The notes beneath the pieces were generated by a model, which had not been told where the DNA came from, did no database searches, and saw only the letters and a list, made by a program, of their open reading frames with translations. From Pontibacter kalidii (GTDB taxonomy: Bacteria > Bacteroidota > Bacteroidia > Cytophagales > Hymenobacteraceae), in the NCBI RefSeq assembly GCF_026278245.1, contig NZ_CP111079.1, forward strand, positions 1,304,501-1,368,500: a DNA stretch of 64,000 nt, in the 5' to 3' direction. The position numbers were made by a program, and so were the translations under genes. Below, piece after piece: positions 41,851 to 50,017 of this stretch (position 1 is the first letter of the stretch; every line of letters begins with the position of its first letter).

Positions 41851-44004
41851 ATGAAAAGATGCCTGCTTTTTTGCCTGTCCCTTCTGTTGGTCTTCACCTT
41901 AAAGCCAGCGCCCGCTGCTGCCCAGAAGTTCTCTCTTGAATCCGTCATGAGCCACCCTTTTCCTGCGGAACTGACTGCTGCCGCACAGGGGGCACGCCTG
42001 GCCTGGACCCTGAACGAACAGGGGAAAAGGAACGTGTATGTGGCGGAAGGACCGGATTTCAAGGCGCGGCGGCTCACGGACTACCTACAGGATGATGGGC
42101 AGGAGATCACCAGCCTATCCTTGTCTGCGGACGGGCAGTGGGCGGTGTATGTACGGGGCGGCGAGCATGGCTCCATATGGGATGAGCACGAGACGGTAAA
42201 CCCCGAAGGGCTTCCCATGCCTCCCAAAGTGGAAATATGGGCTGTCCCTTTTGCCGGTGGAGAACCTATCCGGATAGGAGAGGGCGGGTCGCCGGTGATC
42301 TCTCCCAACAACAGGGAGGTAGCTTATACTTACAAAGGCCAGGTCTGGATCGCTTCGTTGGATGGCACAGCGCCGGCCCGGCCGCTCTTCGTTACGCGCG
42401 GCTCGGTAGGCTCGCTGGAGTGGTCGCCGGATGGTTCGCAGCTGGCCTTTGTGGCTAATCGTGAGGGACATGCCTTTATTGGCGTCTATACCAACCCTGA
42501 AACCCCCATTACCTGGGTTGCGCCTGCTTTTGCGCGTGATCGCTCGCCACGCTGGTCGCCGGACGGAAAGCGACTGGCATTCGTGCGTACGCAGGGTGCC
42601 GGCGGAGCGCCGGAGCCCTACCTGCAGCGGCAGCATCAGCCCTGGTCCATCTGGACAGCCGAGGTAGCCACCGGTAAAGCCGCGCAACTATGGAAAGCAC
42701 CCGAAACCTTGCAGGGATCGGTGCCCAGGACTAACGGTGGCTTTAACCTGCACTGGGCGGCAAATGAACGTATTGTGTATACTTCGTACGAGGATGGCTG
42801 GCCGCACCTGTACGCACTGCCGGCAGCCGGGGGGAGGCCTGTGTTGCTGACGCCTGGTAAGTTCGCGGTGGAGCATGTAAAGCTGAGTCCTGACAGGAAG
42901 TGGCTGGTGTTCAGCGCCAACACCGGACCCGACAAAGAAGATATAGACCGCAGGCACGTGGCGCGCGTGCCTGTGGATAGGGCAGCCATGGAACTACTGA
43001 CACCGGGGGATGGGCTGGAGTCGATGCCGGTGCTAACGGGGGATGGCCAGACGCTGGCCATGCTGAGCGCCACCGCGCAACGTCCGCCGCTGCCTGCCGT
43101 CATGGATTTCAAGCCTAGGTCGAAGGTGAGGCTGCTGGCAAAAGAGCTTATCCCTTCCAATCATCCGCAGCACAAACTGGTAAAGCCGAAGCAGGTAACC
43201 TTTAAATCAACGGATGGGCTAACGGTGCACGCCCAGCTGTTCGAACCCAAGGGCGGCCCCACCAGGAAACCTGCCATTGTGTACATCCACGGAGGCCCCT
43301 CGCGGCAGATGCTGCTGGGCTGGCACTACTCCGACTACTATAATAATGTATATGCTATGAACCAGTACCTCACTAGCCTCGGGTTTGTGGTGCTCTCGGT
43401 CAACTACAGGCTGGGCATAGGGTATGGGTACGATTTTCAGCACCCCGATAGCAGCGGGGAGACCGGTGCCTCGGAGTATAAGGATATACGTGCAGCGGGC
43501 AAGTGGCTGGCCCAGCAGCCGCAGGTGGATGCCGCGCGCATCGGCGTGTACGGCGGCTCCTATGGTGGTTACCTCACAGGCCTCGCCCTGGGCCGGGATT
43601 CAGAGCTGTTTGCCGCTGGCGTAAACATCCACGGTATGAGTGATCTGACCTATGGAGGCATGGAGCGGATGCTCTACCCGAACCGCTACGAACAGGCTCC
43701 AGATGCACGGCAGGCTGCCGAAGTCATGTGGAAGTCTTCGCCGGCCGCTTTCGTTGATTCCTGGACCTCGCCTGTGCTCCTGATCCATGCCGATGATGAC
43801 AGGAACGTGGATTTTATGGATAGCATGGACATGGTGCGGCGCCTGGAGAAGAAAGGCGTGCCCTATGAGACCATGGTCATCGTGGACGACACCCACCATT
43901 GGATGTTGTTCCGCAACGCCGTAAAGGTGAACGCCGCCACGGCAGACTTCTTTAAAAGAAAATTGCTGGACGCCGGTGAAGTGGGCGCCCAAATGGGAAA
44001 TTAG
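41851..44004 (+). CDS. S9 family serine peptidase (prolyl-oligopeptidase type), exported
   Basis: The 717-residue protein has a signal peptide (MKRCLLFCLSLLLVFTLKPA, cut after PAAA), a beta-propeller domain with repeated WSPDG units (LEWSPDGSQLAFVANR, PRWSPDGKRLAFVRTQ) at about 30-420, and a C-terminal alpha/beta-hydrolase domain (about 440-717). The nucleophile is Ser570 in YGGSYGGYLT, the acid is in LLIHADDDRNVDF, and the base is in DDTHHWML (His682/683). Propeller-gated S9 peptidases trim short peptides in the periplasm. It is divergent from the SusC/SusD pair, which could supply peptides; this link is inference. Confidence 0.92.
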   Translation: MKRCLLFCLSLLLVFTLKPAPAAAQKFSLESVMSHPFPAELTAAAQGARLAWTLNEQGKRNVYVAEGPDFKARRLTDYLQDDGQEITSLSLSADGQWAVYVRGGEHGSIWDEHETVNPEGLPMPPKVEIWAVPFAGGEPIRIGEGGSPVISPNNREVAYTYKGQVWIASLDGTAPARPLFVTRGSVGSLEWSPDGSQLAFVANREGHAFIGVYTNPETPITWVAPAFARDRSPRWSPDGKRLAFVRTQGAGGAPEPYLQRQHQPWSIWTAEVATGKAAQLWKAPETLQGSVPRTNGGFNLHWAANERIVYTSYEDGWPHLYALPAAGGRPVLLTPGKFAVEHVKLSPDRKWLVFSANTGPDKEDIDRRHVARVPVDRAAMELLTPGDGLESMPVLTGDGQTLAMLSATAQRPPLPAVMDFKPRSKVRLLAKELIPSNHPQHKLVKPKQVTFKSTDGLTVHAQLFEPKGGPTRKPAIVYIHGGPSRQMLLGWHYSDYYNNVYAMNQYLTSLGFVVLSVNYRLGIGYGYDFQHPDSSGETGASEYKDIRAAGKWLAQQPQVDAARIGVYGGSYGGYLTGLALGRDSELFAAGVNIHGMSDLTYGGMERMLYPNRYEQAPDARQAAEVMWKSSPAAFVDSWTSPVLLIHADDDRNVDFMDSMDMVRRLEKKGVPYETMVIVDDTHHWMLFRNAVKVNAATADFFKRKLLDAGEVGAQMGN

Positions 44005-44026
44005 TTACCAGCTTCTTCTATTGGCT

Positions 44027-44533
44027 TTAGGGGGCTTCCCGGTACTTTGCCTGTACTTCTTCTGAGGTCAGGCCGAAGATGGGGGGTGTTTTCACGTCCA
44101 GCATGTTGAGGTAGATGTAGAGTTGCCCTCTGTGGTGAATCTCATGCTCCACCATGGCGCGCAGCCATTTCCACAGGGCAATCTCGCCGCCGGCAGGAGT
44201 AATGCATCACCTGTTGAGGTCCTGATCCTGCAGGCTGCTGAAAATCTCCATGGACTGCAGGTGCAGCTCCTCGAAATAACGCAGCACCTCCTGGTAACCA
44301 TCTGCCAGCTCTTTGCCGCAGCCCTTGTAGCGGCTGGGCCTGCCTTGCGCGACCTCAGCATATAAATAGCGCTCTATGCCGGCAATGTGCCGGAGCATAT
44401 CTGCCACGGTGAATTTGCCGGGTTTGTAGGCCCAGTTGATGTGCTCGGGCGGTATAACCCGCACGATACGGTTTGTGCGTTCCCTAACGCGGGTGTAATA
44501 ATCCAGAAAAGAGCTTACCGTTGTGATTTCCAT
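44027..44533 (-). pseudogene. DinB-family protein interrupted by one in-frame TGA
   Basis: The reading frame from ATG 44533 runs through a DinB-like four-helix protein (FLDYYTRVRERTNRIVRVIP, MLRHIAGIERYLYAEV) to a TGA at 44207-44209. It continues in the same frame without further stop through IALWKWLRAMVEHEIHHRGQ and LYIYLNMLDV to TAA at 44027. The second part contains the metal-binding HEIHHRGQL motif, so the intact gene would be 168 residues, the family size. AGG-TGA-TGC suggests CGA changed to TGA. It may be a recent pseudogene or a base-calling error. DinB/YfiT proteins are metal-dependent thiol transferases or stress proteins. Confidence 0.85.
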
Positions 44534-44642
44534 TTGCTTAGCGGTGATCCGTCTTTACAATTTACTACAGAAATATTGTTTGGTTATACCTTGAACTTCT
44601 GCCGAACAAGGAAGTATAACGAAACAGAAACTCCGATCGAAA

Positions 44643-44831
44643 ATGGAAAAGGATAAACAAAAGTACCTGGAGGCGTTGCGCCAAAACGAGGGCAAGGAAG
44701 ACGAAATTGATGTGGGCAAAAGCCTGGGCTTTACCAAAGAGTATACCGACAAGCTTATTGAGGCGCTGATGGCTGAAGAAAAGATCACATACTACGCCGG
44801 AAACACCTGTAACTATAAGGTGGTGGAGTGA
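44643..44831 (+). CDS. Small conserved-looking protein, 62 residues
   Basis: I do not recognise a family. The 62-residue acidic/basic protein is predicted mostly helical, ending in a beta hairpin: KQKYLEALRQNEGKEDEIDV, GKSLGFTKEYTDKLIEALMA, EEKITYYAGNTCNYKVVE. The pattern of helices with G-x-x-x-G-F-T and a C-terminal strand pair resembles a minimal winged-helix. It has a good ATG start and codon use like its neighbours. It is transcribed divergently from the DinB remnant and ends just before a hairpin. Confidence 0.65.
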   Translation: MEKDKQKYLEALRQNEGKEDEIDVGKSLGFTKEYTDKLIEALMAEEKITYYAGNTCNYKVVE

Positions 44832-44865
44832 GGTGGGGCTGTCATGGCAGCCGAGTGGAAGGGGT

Positions 44866-44899
44866 AGAAGTATGGCCTTTATACAAGGCCCATACTTCT
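44866..44899. terminator. Hairpin terminator containing AAGTATGG/CCATACTT
   Basis: Arms AGAAGTATGGCCTT and AAGGCCCATACTTCT pair with one bulged base around TATAC. It lies between the convergent 62-residue gene and the DUF3037 gene; no long T tract is present, so strength is uncertain. Confidence 0.6.
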
Positions 44900-44942
44900 G
44901 CCGCAGGTTTCTCGTGCGCTGCCGTGCCCACTTGCCTTTTGC

Positions 44943-45326
44943 TTACAATACCAGTTGCTCAAACAGCCTGTCGAGTGTTTCCTGCGGGTTGTCGCACAGG
45001 CCTGGGTGCACCTGCGAGGTTTGGACGATGGTGCTGCGGTTAGCGGTAAGCCAGCGGAAACGCGAGGCAGTGCCCAACTGGCCGATCGGCCCGCCCTCTT
45101 TGCGTCCGGCGCATACTTTCTCGAACGCGCAGAGCCTTTCCCGCAGCTCCTGCAGGTCTATGCCCGGGAAGAAGGCGCAGAGCCGGTTTTCGTTTAACGC
45201 ATACTTCGTTTGCAGGAACCCCTTGGAAGAGCAGAAAAGTATAACGCCCACATTCAGGAACTCCTCACGCTCCACTCTCGGTACCGCGCGTATCACGGCG
45301 TACTCAAATAAGTGCTTTTCTTGCAT
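44943..45326 (-). CDS. DUF3037 family protein
   Basis: The 127-residue protein matches DUF3037: HLFEYAVIRAVPRVEREEFL, NVGVILFCSSKGFLQTKYAL, then a helical part and TSQVHPGLCDNPQETLDRLF. Function is unknown. The gene overlaps the 3' end of the upstream HipA-like kinase gene by 23 bases, so translation is probably coupled. The pairing of a HipA-like kinase with DUF3037 recurs in many bacterial genomes (from general knowledge), which suggests they act together. Confidence 0.88.
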   Translation of the reverse strand: MQEKHLFEYAVIRAVPRVEREEFLNVGVILFCSSKGFLQTKYALNENRLCAFFPGIDLQELRERLCAFEKVCAGRKEGGPIGQLGTASRFRWLTANRSTIVQTSQVHPGLCDNPQETLDRLFEQLVL

Positions 45327-46104
45327 GTTGCGCTCCTTTTACAAAAGTTTCGGAATGGGCGAGACGTGTCTCTAAGAAGGTGGCATAGGCCTGGCGGTGT
45401 TCGTCTGCGGACTCAAAAGGCGATTCCACCCCCGTAAGCCAGCTATCTGGAATCACCGAAAGTATAGCCTTGATTCGCTCCGGCGTAAGTATGGCGCTAA
45501 ACTCCCCGTTCACCGCCTCCAGCTCGGTGGCAAGCGGCAGCAGCACGTGGTCCTTTATCTGCGCGAACGGCCGTTTGGCCTGCTCCTCCCAGTTGCCCCA
45601 GGAGTGATGGAAGTATAGCGCGGCGCCGTGGTCGATCAGCCACAGTTCCTTCTTCCACATCAGCAGGTTGGTGTTGCGGGCGGTGCGGTCCACGTTGGTT
45701 ACCAGGCTGTCCAGCCATACTACCTTAGAGGCCAGTTCAGCGTCGGGAGTGGTTACCACGGGGTCGAAGGTGATGGCGCCGGAGAGGTAGTGCAAGGCCA
45801 GGTTAAGCCCCTCGCTGGCCCGCAGCAGGTCCTGTATCTCCTCGTCCGGCTCTGTGCGCCCGAAAGCTTCATCCAGCGTGGCAAACACAATTTCTGGTAC
45901 CCGGAAGCCAAGGGTGCGGGCAATCTCTCCTACAATCAGTTCGGCGATCAGCACTTTTATACCTTGGCCGGCTCCGCGGAACTTGAGCACATATAAAAAG
46001 TCATCGTCGGCTTCCACGATCGCAGGCAGCGAACCACCTTCACGGAGCGGGGTGATGTACCGCGTCACATCGACGGTTCTTATTTCAGGTGGGGTATACT
46101 TCAT
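45304..46104 (-). CDS. HipA-like kinase (HipA_2 family)
   Basis: About 266 residues from ATG 46104; the frame extends upstream but without family character. MKYTPPEIRTVDVTRYITPL, then LKFRGAGQGIKVLIAELIVG, is the N-lobe of a HipA-related kinase. The catalytic loop is WLDSLVTNVDRTARNTNLLM (Asp of NVDR, Asn of NTN) and the metal site is LWLIDHGAALYFHH (Asp of IDHG). HipA kinases can phosphorylate tRNA synthetases and act as toxins, but this short family lacks the HipB-type antitoxin gene. Its partner is the overlapping DUF3037 gene. The substrate is unknown. Confidence 0.82.
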   Translation of the reverse strand: MKYTPPEIRTVDVTRYITPLREGGSLPAIVEADDDFLYVLKFRGAGQGIKVLIAELIVGEIARTLGFRVPEIVFATLDEAFGRTEPDEEIQDLLRASEGLNLALHYLSGAITFDPVVTTPDAELASKVVWLDSLVTNVDRTARNTNLLMWKKELWLIDHGAALYFHHSWGNWEEQAKRPFAQIKDHVLLPLATELEAVNGEFSAILTPERIKAILSVIPDSWLTGVESPFESADEHRQAYATFLETRLAHSETFVKGAQHARKALI

Positions 46105-46193
46105 GTAATTGTTTCCGGTAACGAAGCTCTCTGCAGATACTTCCTTTTTGGTTGGCCTGTTGTAACTCAAAATGGCTACGCATTGTTTACGTG

Positions 46194-46655
46194 CTATACC
46201 TGGGTGAGCTGTTTTTGCATGCACACGCTGTTCTCGATGCCTTTATACTGTCCATAGTTAGGAATCAAGGTATAGCCGCACTTCTGATACAGCCTGATGG
46301 CCTCCGGCTGTTTTTTACCAGTTTCCAGAATGCAGGAAGTATACTTCAGTTCAGCTGCCCACTTCTCCAGCTCCTGCAGTACCTGCATGGCAATTCCCTG
46401 TCCACGAGACGCTTCCTGCACATACATGCGCTTCACCTCCGCAATGCCTGTCTCATCATATGCTTTAATCGCCCCGCAACCCACAGCCATGCCCTCCCGA
46501 TAGGCCACAACCACCTGCTGTATCTTGTCTAATTTGTTATACTGCGCATAGAAGGTGTGTTCCGCTCCATCGCGCACAGCCAGGTCCTGGTCGAGTAATG
46601 TCACGAGCGCCCGAAAATCCGGATCTTCTGAGTTGGTTCGTACGATGTTGGTCAT
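46194..46655 (-). CDS. GNAT family N-acetyltransferase
   Basis: A 153-residue GNAT. The central motif is VKRMYVQEASRGQGIAMQVLQELEKWA (R-G-Q-G-I-A acetyl-CoA loop), preceded by AVGCGAIKAYDETGIAEVKR and followed by LETGKKQPEAIRLYQKCGY. This is the general MarR/PhnO-like layout of small GNATs with unknown substrate. It lies 89 bases upstream of the HipA-like gene on the same strand and could be co-transcribed. The gap after its start (46656-46756) has three AAGTATA copies. Confidence 0.87.
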   Translation of the reverse strand: MTNIVRTNSEDPDFRALVTLLDQDLAVRDGAEHTFYAQYNKLDKIQQVVVAYREGMAVGCGAIKAYDETGIAEVKRMYVQEASRGQGIAMQVLQELEKWAAELKYTSCILETGKKQPEAIRLYQKCGYTLIPNYGQYKGIENSVCMQKQLTQV

Positions 46656-46756
46656 CTGGCGGAAAATTTTGTAAGCGCGTCGTTATACTTTATAACAGCA
46701 AGTATAAGTCGGAAAAGTATAAGATGCCGTATTTTTCTGTTAGGCATGCAAGCAAA

Positions 46757-48151
46757 TCATACTTTTACCTGCTTCCAGGTGCCACGCCTGAAGAGCCACC
46801 AACTTACCAACGCATGAAGGGAGTGGCAGCAGGCAATGGCTATGAAGACACCGGTATAGGCCATATCTAAATACAAAGCTAGCGTATAGGCAAGCGGAAT
46901 TTCGATGAGCCACAGCACCACGATGTTGATCAGGGCAGGGGTACGGGTGTCGCCGGCGCCGTTAAATGCCTGCACCATCACCATGCCCAGCCCGAAAAAG
47001 ATGTAGCCCAGCGTGATGATCTGCAGCGCCTCGGTCGCAATGGTAACCACTTCCGCATCATGGGTGAAAAAGCTGGAAAGGTGCTCCCCGAAAAGTATGA
47101 AAACCAGCGTGACGGCCGCCATGAACACCATGTTGTAACGGGCCGTCAGCCAAACGGCCAGCTCGGCTCGTTTGGCCTTGCGGGCACCCAGGTTCTGGCC
47201 GACCAGCGTAGCCGCCGCAGAAGACAGGCCCCAAGCCGGCAGCAGCGTAAAAATAATTACCCGAAAAGCAATGGTATAAGCGGCCAATGCATTGCTACCG
47301 AATTCGGCGATGATCCTGGTGAGGAGAATCCAGCTGGCAGAGTCGATGAGGTACTGACCCACGCCGCCAGAGGATAGCCTCAGGATGCGGTACATCACTT
47401 TAAAGCTGATCACCAGGTTGTCGCCCGTAATTTTTAGCAGGTGTCTGCCGTTGAACAGGTGGTAGAGTTGATATACTACGCCCAGGCTTCTGCCAATGGT
47501 GGTGGCCCAGGCCGCCCCTGCCAGCCCCAAGCCGTCGATACTGCCGATGCCGAAGATCAGGAGTGGGTCCAGAACGATGTTGGCGCCGTTAGCCAGCCAG
47601 AGCGCGCGCATGGCCAGGTGCGGCTGGCCCGCCCCACGAAACGCCCCGTTAATGAGGAACAGCAGGATAATGGCTACGTTACCCGCAAAAATAATCCGGG
47701 CATAGGCCAGGCCTTCGGCGACGACCTCAGGCGTTGCACCCATCAGCGTCAGCGTCTCGGCGGCGAAAAACGTGGCCAGCCCGCCCATTAGCAGCGATAG
47801 CCCCAGGCCGGTCACGATCAACTGGAACGTTATGCTTCCGGCCTCCCGGTAATTTTTCTCCCCAACCCGGCGTGATACCAGTGCCGTGGCTGCAATACTG
47901 ATGCCCATGCCCACCGCGTAGATGATCATCAGCACAGACTCTGTAAGCCCCACGGTGGCCAGGGCGTTGGAGCCCAGCCTGCCCACAAAGAAGATGTCCA
48001 CGATGGCAAACAACGACTCCATCAGCATCTCCAGGATCATGGGGATGGCCAGTAGCACGATGCTATGCTTGATGCCGAGGGTCGTGTAATCCTGCTCCTT
48101 GCCCTTTATGGCAGACCACGCTAGCTGCAGGAAATTCTGGGAGTTTGCCAT
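46757..48151 (-). CDS. MATE family efflux transporter
   Basis: A 464-residue polytopic protein with twelve membrane segments in two halves. The N-terminal region (LGIKHSIVLLAIPMILEMLM, ESLFAIVDIFFVGRLG) and mid-protein LWLANGANIVLDPLLIFGIG are MATE signatures; AAATLVGQNLGARKAKRAEL begins the second half. MATE pumps export cationic drugs and metabolites with Na+ or H+. Which subgroup (NorM or DinF) is not clear. The next gene upstream (48188) begins 37 bases away on the same strand, so an operon is possible. Confidence 0.93.
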   Translation of the reverse strand: MANSQNFLQLAWSAIKGKEQDYTTLGIKHSIVLLAIPMILEMLMESLFAIVDIFFVGRLGSNALATVGLTESVLMIIYAVGMGISIAATALVSRRVGEKNYREAGSITFQLIVTGLGLSLLMGGLATFFAAETLTLMGATPEVVAEGLAYARIIFAGNVAIILLFLINGAFRGAGQPHLAMRALWLANGANIVLDPLLIFGIGSIDGLGLAGAAWATTIGRSLGVVYQLYHLFNGRHLLKITGDNLVISFKVMYRILRLSSGGVGQYLIDSASWILLTRIIAEFGSNALAAYTIAFRVIIFTLLPAWGLSSAAATLVGQNLGARKAKRAELAVWLTARYNMVFMAAVTLVFILFGEHLSSFFTHDAEVVTIATEALQIITLGYIFFGLGMVMVQAFNGAGDTRTPALINIVVLWLIEIPLAYTLALYLDMAYTGVFIAIACCHSLHALVSWWLFRRGTWKQVKV

Positions 48152-48187
48152 AGGAGCGGTTATAGGTAAGGAAACTAACGCGGAGCT

Positions 48188-49228
48188 TTACGGTTTGAGG
48201 CGATACTCATCCACAAAATGGCTGCTGAGCCTGTACGACACGCCCACCTCTACCATAAAACCGGTGGCTTCTTTCAGGTTAAAGAAAACCGGCCTGACTG
48301 CTGCATGTATGTTGAGGTAATGATTCGTGATTGAAGGGGTGCCATAATTTATACCCGGCTTGTCTTTGCCTAACTGAACAAGGTAGCTCAGCACTATGCC
48401 TGGGCTAAACCCCTCCAGCTGCACCCAGTCCTCATCTCCATGCTCCAGCTTAGGGGTAACGTTCTGTACAGCGTAGGCTAACTCTACCTGCGCCATAAAT
48501 TCTGTCCTCTCTTTGGCAGCAAAAGCCTTGTTGGCGGCAAGGCCCAGGAGCAATGTTGGAGGCGCGCTGTTTTGCTCCCTGCTGGAGCTAATGGGATAGT
48601 CCTGTTTTAGCTCATTACCATAGAAACTCATGACCATACCGCCGCCAATGCCTTTTTTGCCGGTATACATCAAGTCTACCTTCATACCGCCGCCAGGGTG
48701 CAGGTATGCTCCAGGCTTGCCTAAAAATGCATTCGCTGTAGCTCCCATCAGTACATCAAGTCTCTGGCCAGACTTATGGATGTACTCAAAATCCTCGTAG
48801 ACCGGTTCCTTATACTTTGTGCGAAAGATGCCCTGGCGCTGCATGCTTGCCTCCTTCGTTTCATACTTCGGCAACTGGAACTGCAGAAAGTATAGGGAAC
48901 TTTCCTTTACGCCATCCACGGTGCGGGGGTAGAACATGCTTACCTGGGTAGCGGCATGCCGCAGACTGTCAAGTATGGCAGCATCATCAATGCCATTCAC
49001 ATCTTCCAGTACAGGAGTACCATCTGCACTTATTAAAAATATAAGCTCAATTTCCTTCTCCTGAAGCAGTTCCTTTTGTTCTTTTGAGAAATTGATTTTG
49101 TAGAATGGTAAAGCAACTTTACCAATACCCTCTATCGGCTCAGGACCAGAAACTATACTTTCGGTTTGGCCATAACCTTGTAGTGCAGCTAAGCAAAGCC
49201 CCAGCGCAATGATTGCAGACTTAAACAT
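48188..49228 (-). CDS. Exported hypothetical protein, probably outer-membrane barrel
   Basis: A 346-residue protein with a signal peptide (MFKSAIIALGLCLAALQGYG, cut after GYG-Q). Residues 40-130 resemble a TonB C-terminal-like alpha/beta unit (INFSKEQKELLQEKEIELIF, then DAAILDSLRHAATQVSMFYP). The rest alternates as amphipathic strands (GMKVDLMYTGKKGIGGGMVM, FMVEVGVSYRLSSHF), suggesting a small outer-membrane beta barrel. No family name is certain. It stands upstream of the MATE gene on the same strand. Confidence 0.7.
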   Translation of the reverse strand: MFKSAIIALGLCLAALQGYGQTESIVSGPEPIEGIGKVALPFYKINFSKEQKELLQEKEIELIFLISADGTPVLEDVNGIDDAAILDSLRHAATQVSMFYPRTVDGVKESSLYFLQFQLPKYETKEASMQRQGIFRTKYKEPVYEDFEYIHKSGQRLDVLMGATANAFLGKPGAYLHPGGGMKVDLMYTGKKGIGGGMVMSFYGNELKQDYPISSSREQNSAPPTLLLGLAANKAFAAKERTEFMAQVELAYAVQNVTPKLEHGDEDWVQLEGFSPGIVLSYLVQLGKDKPGINYGTPSITNHYLNIHAAVRPVFFNLKEATGFMVEVGVSYRLSSHFVDEYRLKP

Positions 49229-49387
49229 CTAATAACTACTATACTTGTCTTTTATTTGGAGCGCGAAGCTAAGCAGTAATTTATGATTTTTCAGGTGTTT
49301 TTTTGATTTAATGCACACGCGGTTTGTAGCCTGGAGAGCTTAGGTTGATCTTTGCCAACCCTTCTGAACTACTGAGAAGCCAACACG

Positions 49388-49840
49388 CTACAGCACCGCG
49401 ATCTTCAGTACCACCTTCCGCACCGTGCGCTCTCCGGTCACCATGGCGGCGTGGGCGTCATCGGGGTAGAAAATAGTGAAAGAACCCGCCGGCACATCAA
49501 ACCAGGTGTCAGTCTTGTCTGGGAAAAAGGCGGCGTCGCGCTCCTCCTGGTAAGGATCGTTGGGCTCCTGGCATAGCGCCATATCTTTCCAGCCCATCCG
49601 GTCAGTGCCCGAGATGATATATTGTATATCGATGTACCTACGGTGCACCTCCAGCTTATACGCCTGCTCCGTTACGCCCGGTCCGTCGGAGATAATGGCA
49701 AGTAGTTGTTTCCCCACGATCTCATGTACCCCGGTTGCTGCCGCCTTCAGGTCTGTTTCTTCTAAGTAGCGGAAAGCCTGCTCAAAAAGCGGGTGTAATG
49801 TATAGTAACGGGCTGCGTTGGTAAGTTTATCAAGAACCAT
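49388..49840 (-). CDS. YhcH/YjgK/YiaL (EbgC-like, DUF386) family protein
   Basis: A 150-residue single-domain beta-barrel protein. GVHEIVGKQLLAIISDGPGV, EVHRRYIDIQYIISGTDRMG, WFDVPAGSFTIFYPDDAHAA and VRKVVLKIAVL are the family's metal-binding cupin-like motifs (E.H..Y.D.Q and FFP.D.H). E. coli YhcH/EbgC/TabA act on sugars or toxin-related biofilm control; no sugar operon is near this one. It is monocistronic, with a repeat tract directly upstream of its start. Confidence 0.93.
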   Translation of the reverse strand: MVLDKLTNAARYYTLHPLFEQAFRYLEETDLKAAATGVHEIVGKQLLAIISDGPGVTEQAYKLEVHRRYIDIQYIISGTDRMGWKDMALCQEPNDPYQEERDAAFFPDKTDTWFDVPAGSFTIFYPDDAHAAMVTGERTVRKVVLKIAVL

Positions 49841-49846
49841 GTTGAG

Positions 49847-49883
49847 TTTTGGAGTTAGAGAGTTAGAAAGTTAAAAAGTTGGA
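49847..49883. repeat. GTTAGAGAGTTAGAAAGTT tract (family of 12571-12660)
   Basis: Four degenerate units of the type GAGTTAGA, AGTTAGAAA, GTTAAAA and AGTTGGA. It is the complement of the CTAACTCT unit seen at 12571-12660, 58901-58930 and 59599-59657, and it again lies within 10 bases of a start codon. Confidence 0.65.
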
Positions 49884-49988
49884 ATGACTTACTTTACGTC
49901 TTTGTCTTTTGTCATTTGTCATAAAACTTACTACAGGATACGGGTATCAAAACGAACGAAACACCCAATCATACTTGTTATAAAATGT

Positions 49989-49996
49989 TAATTTTG
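49989..49996 (+). promoter_or_regulatory. mutS2 promoter, -7 box
   Basis: TAATTTTG fits TAnnTTTG and ends 21 bases before the TTG start codon, so the leader would be only about 15 nt. A -33 element is not clear. Confidence 0.5.
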
Positions 49997-50017
49997 CAGT
50001 AAATTAAAAGATAAGCA

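Noticed and set aside
44207..44209. In-frame TGA of the DinB-like gene read as selenocysteine
   Set aside because: DinB proteins do not have a catalytic Cys at this place, and no SECIS-like hairpin was recognised after the codon. A nonsense change or sequence error is simpler.
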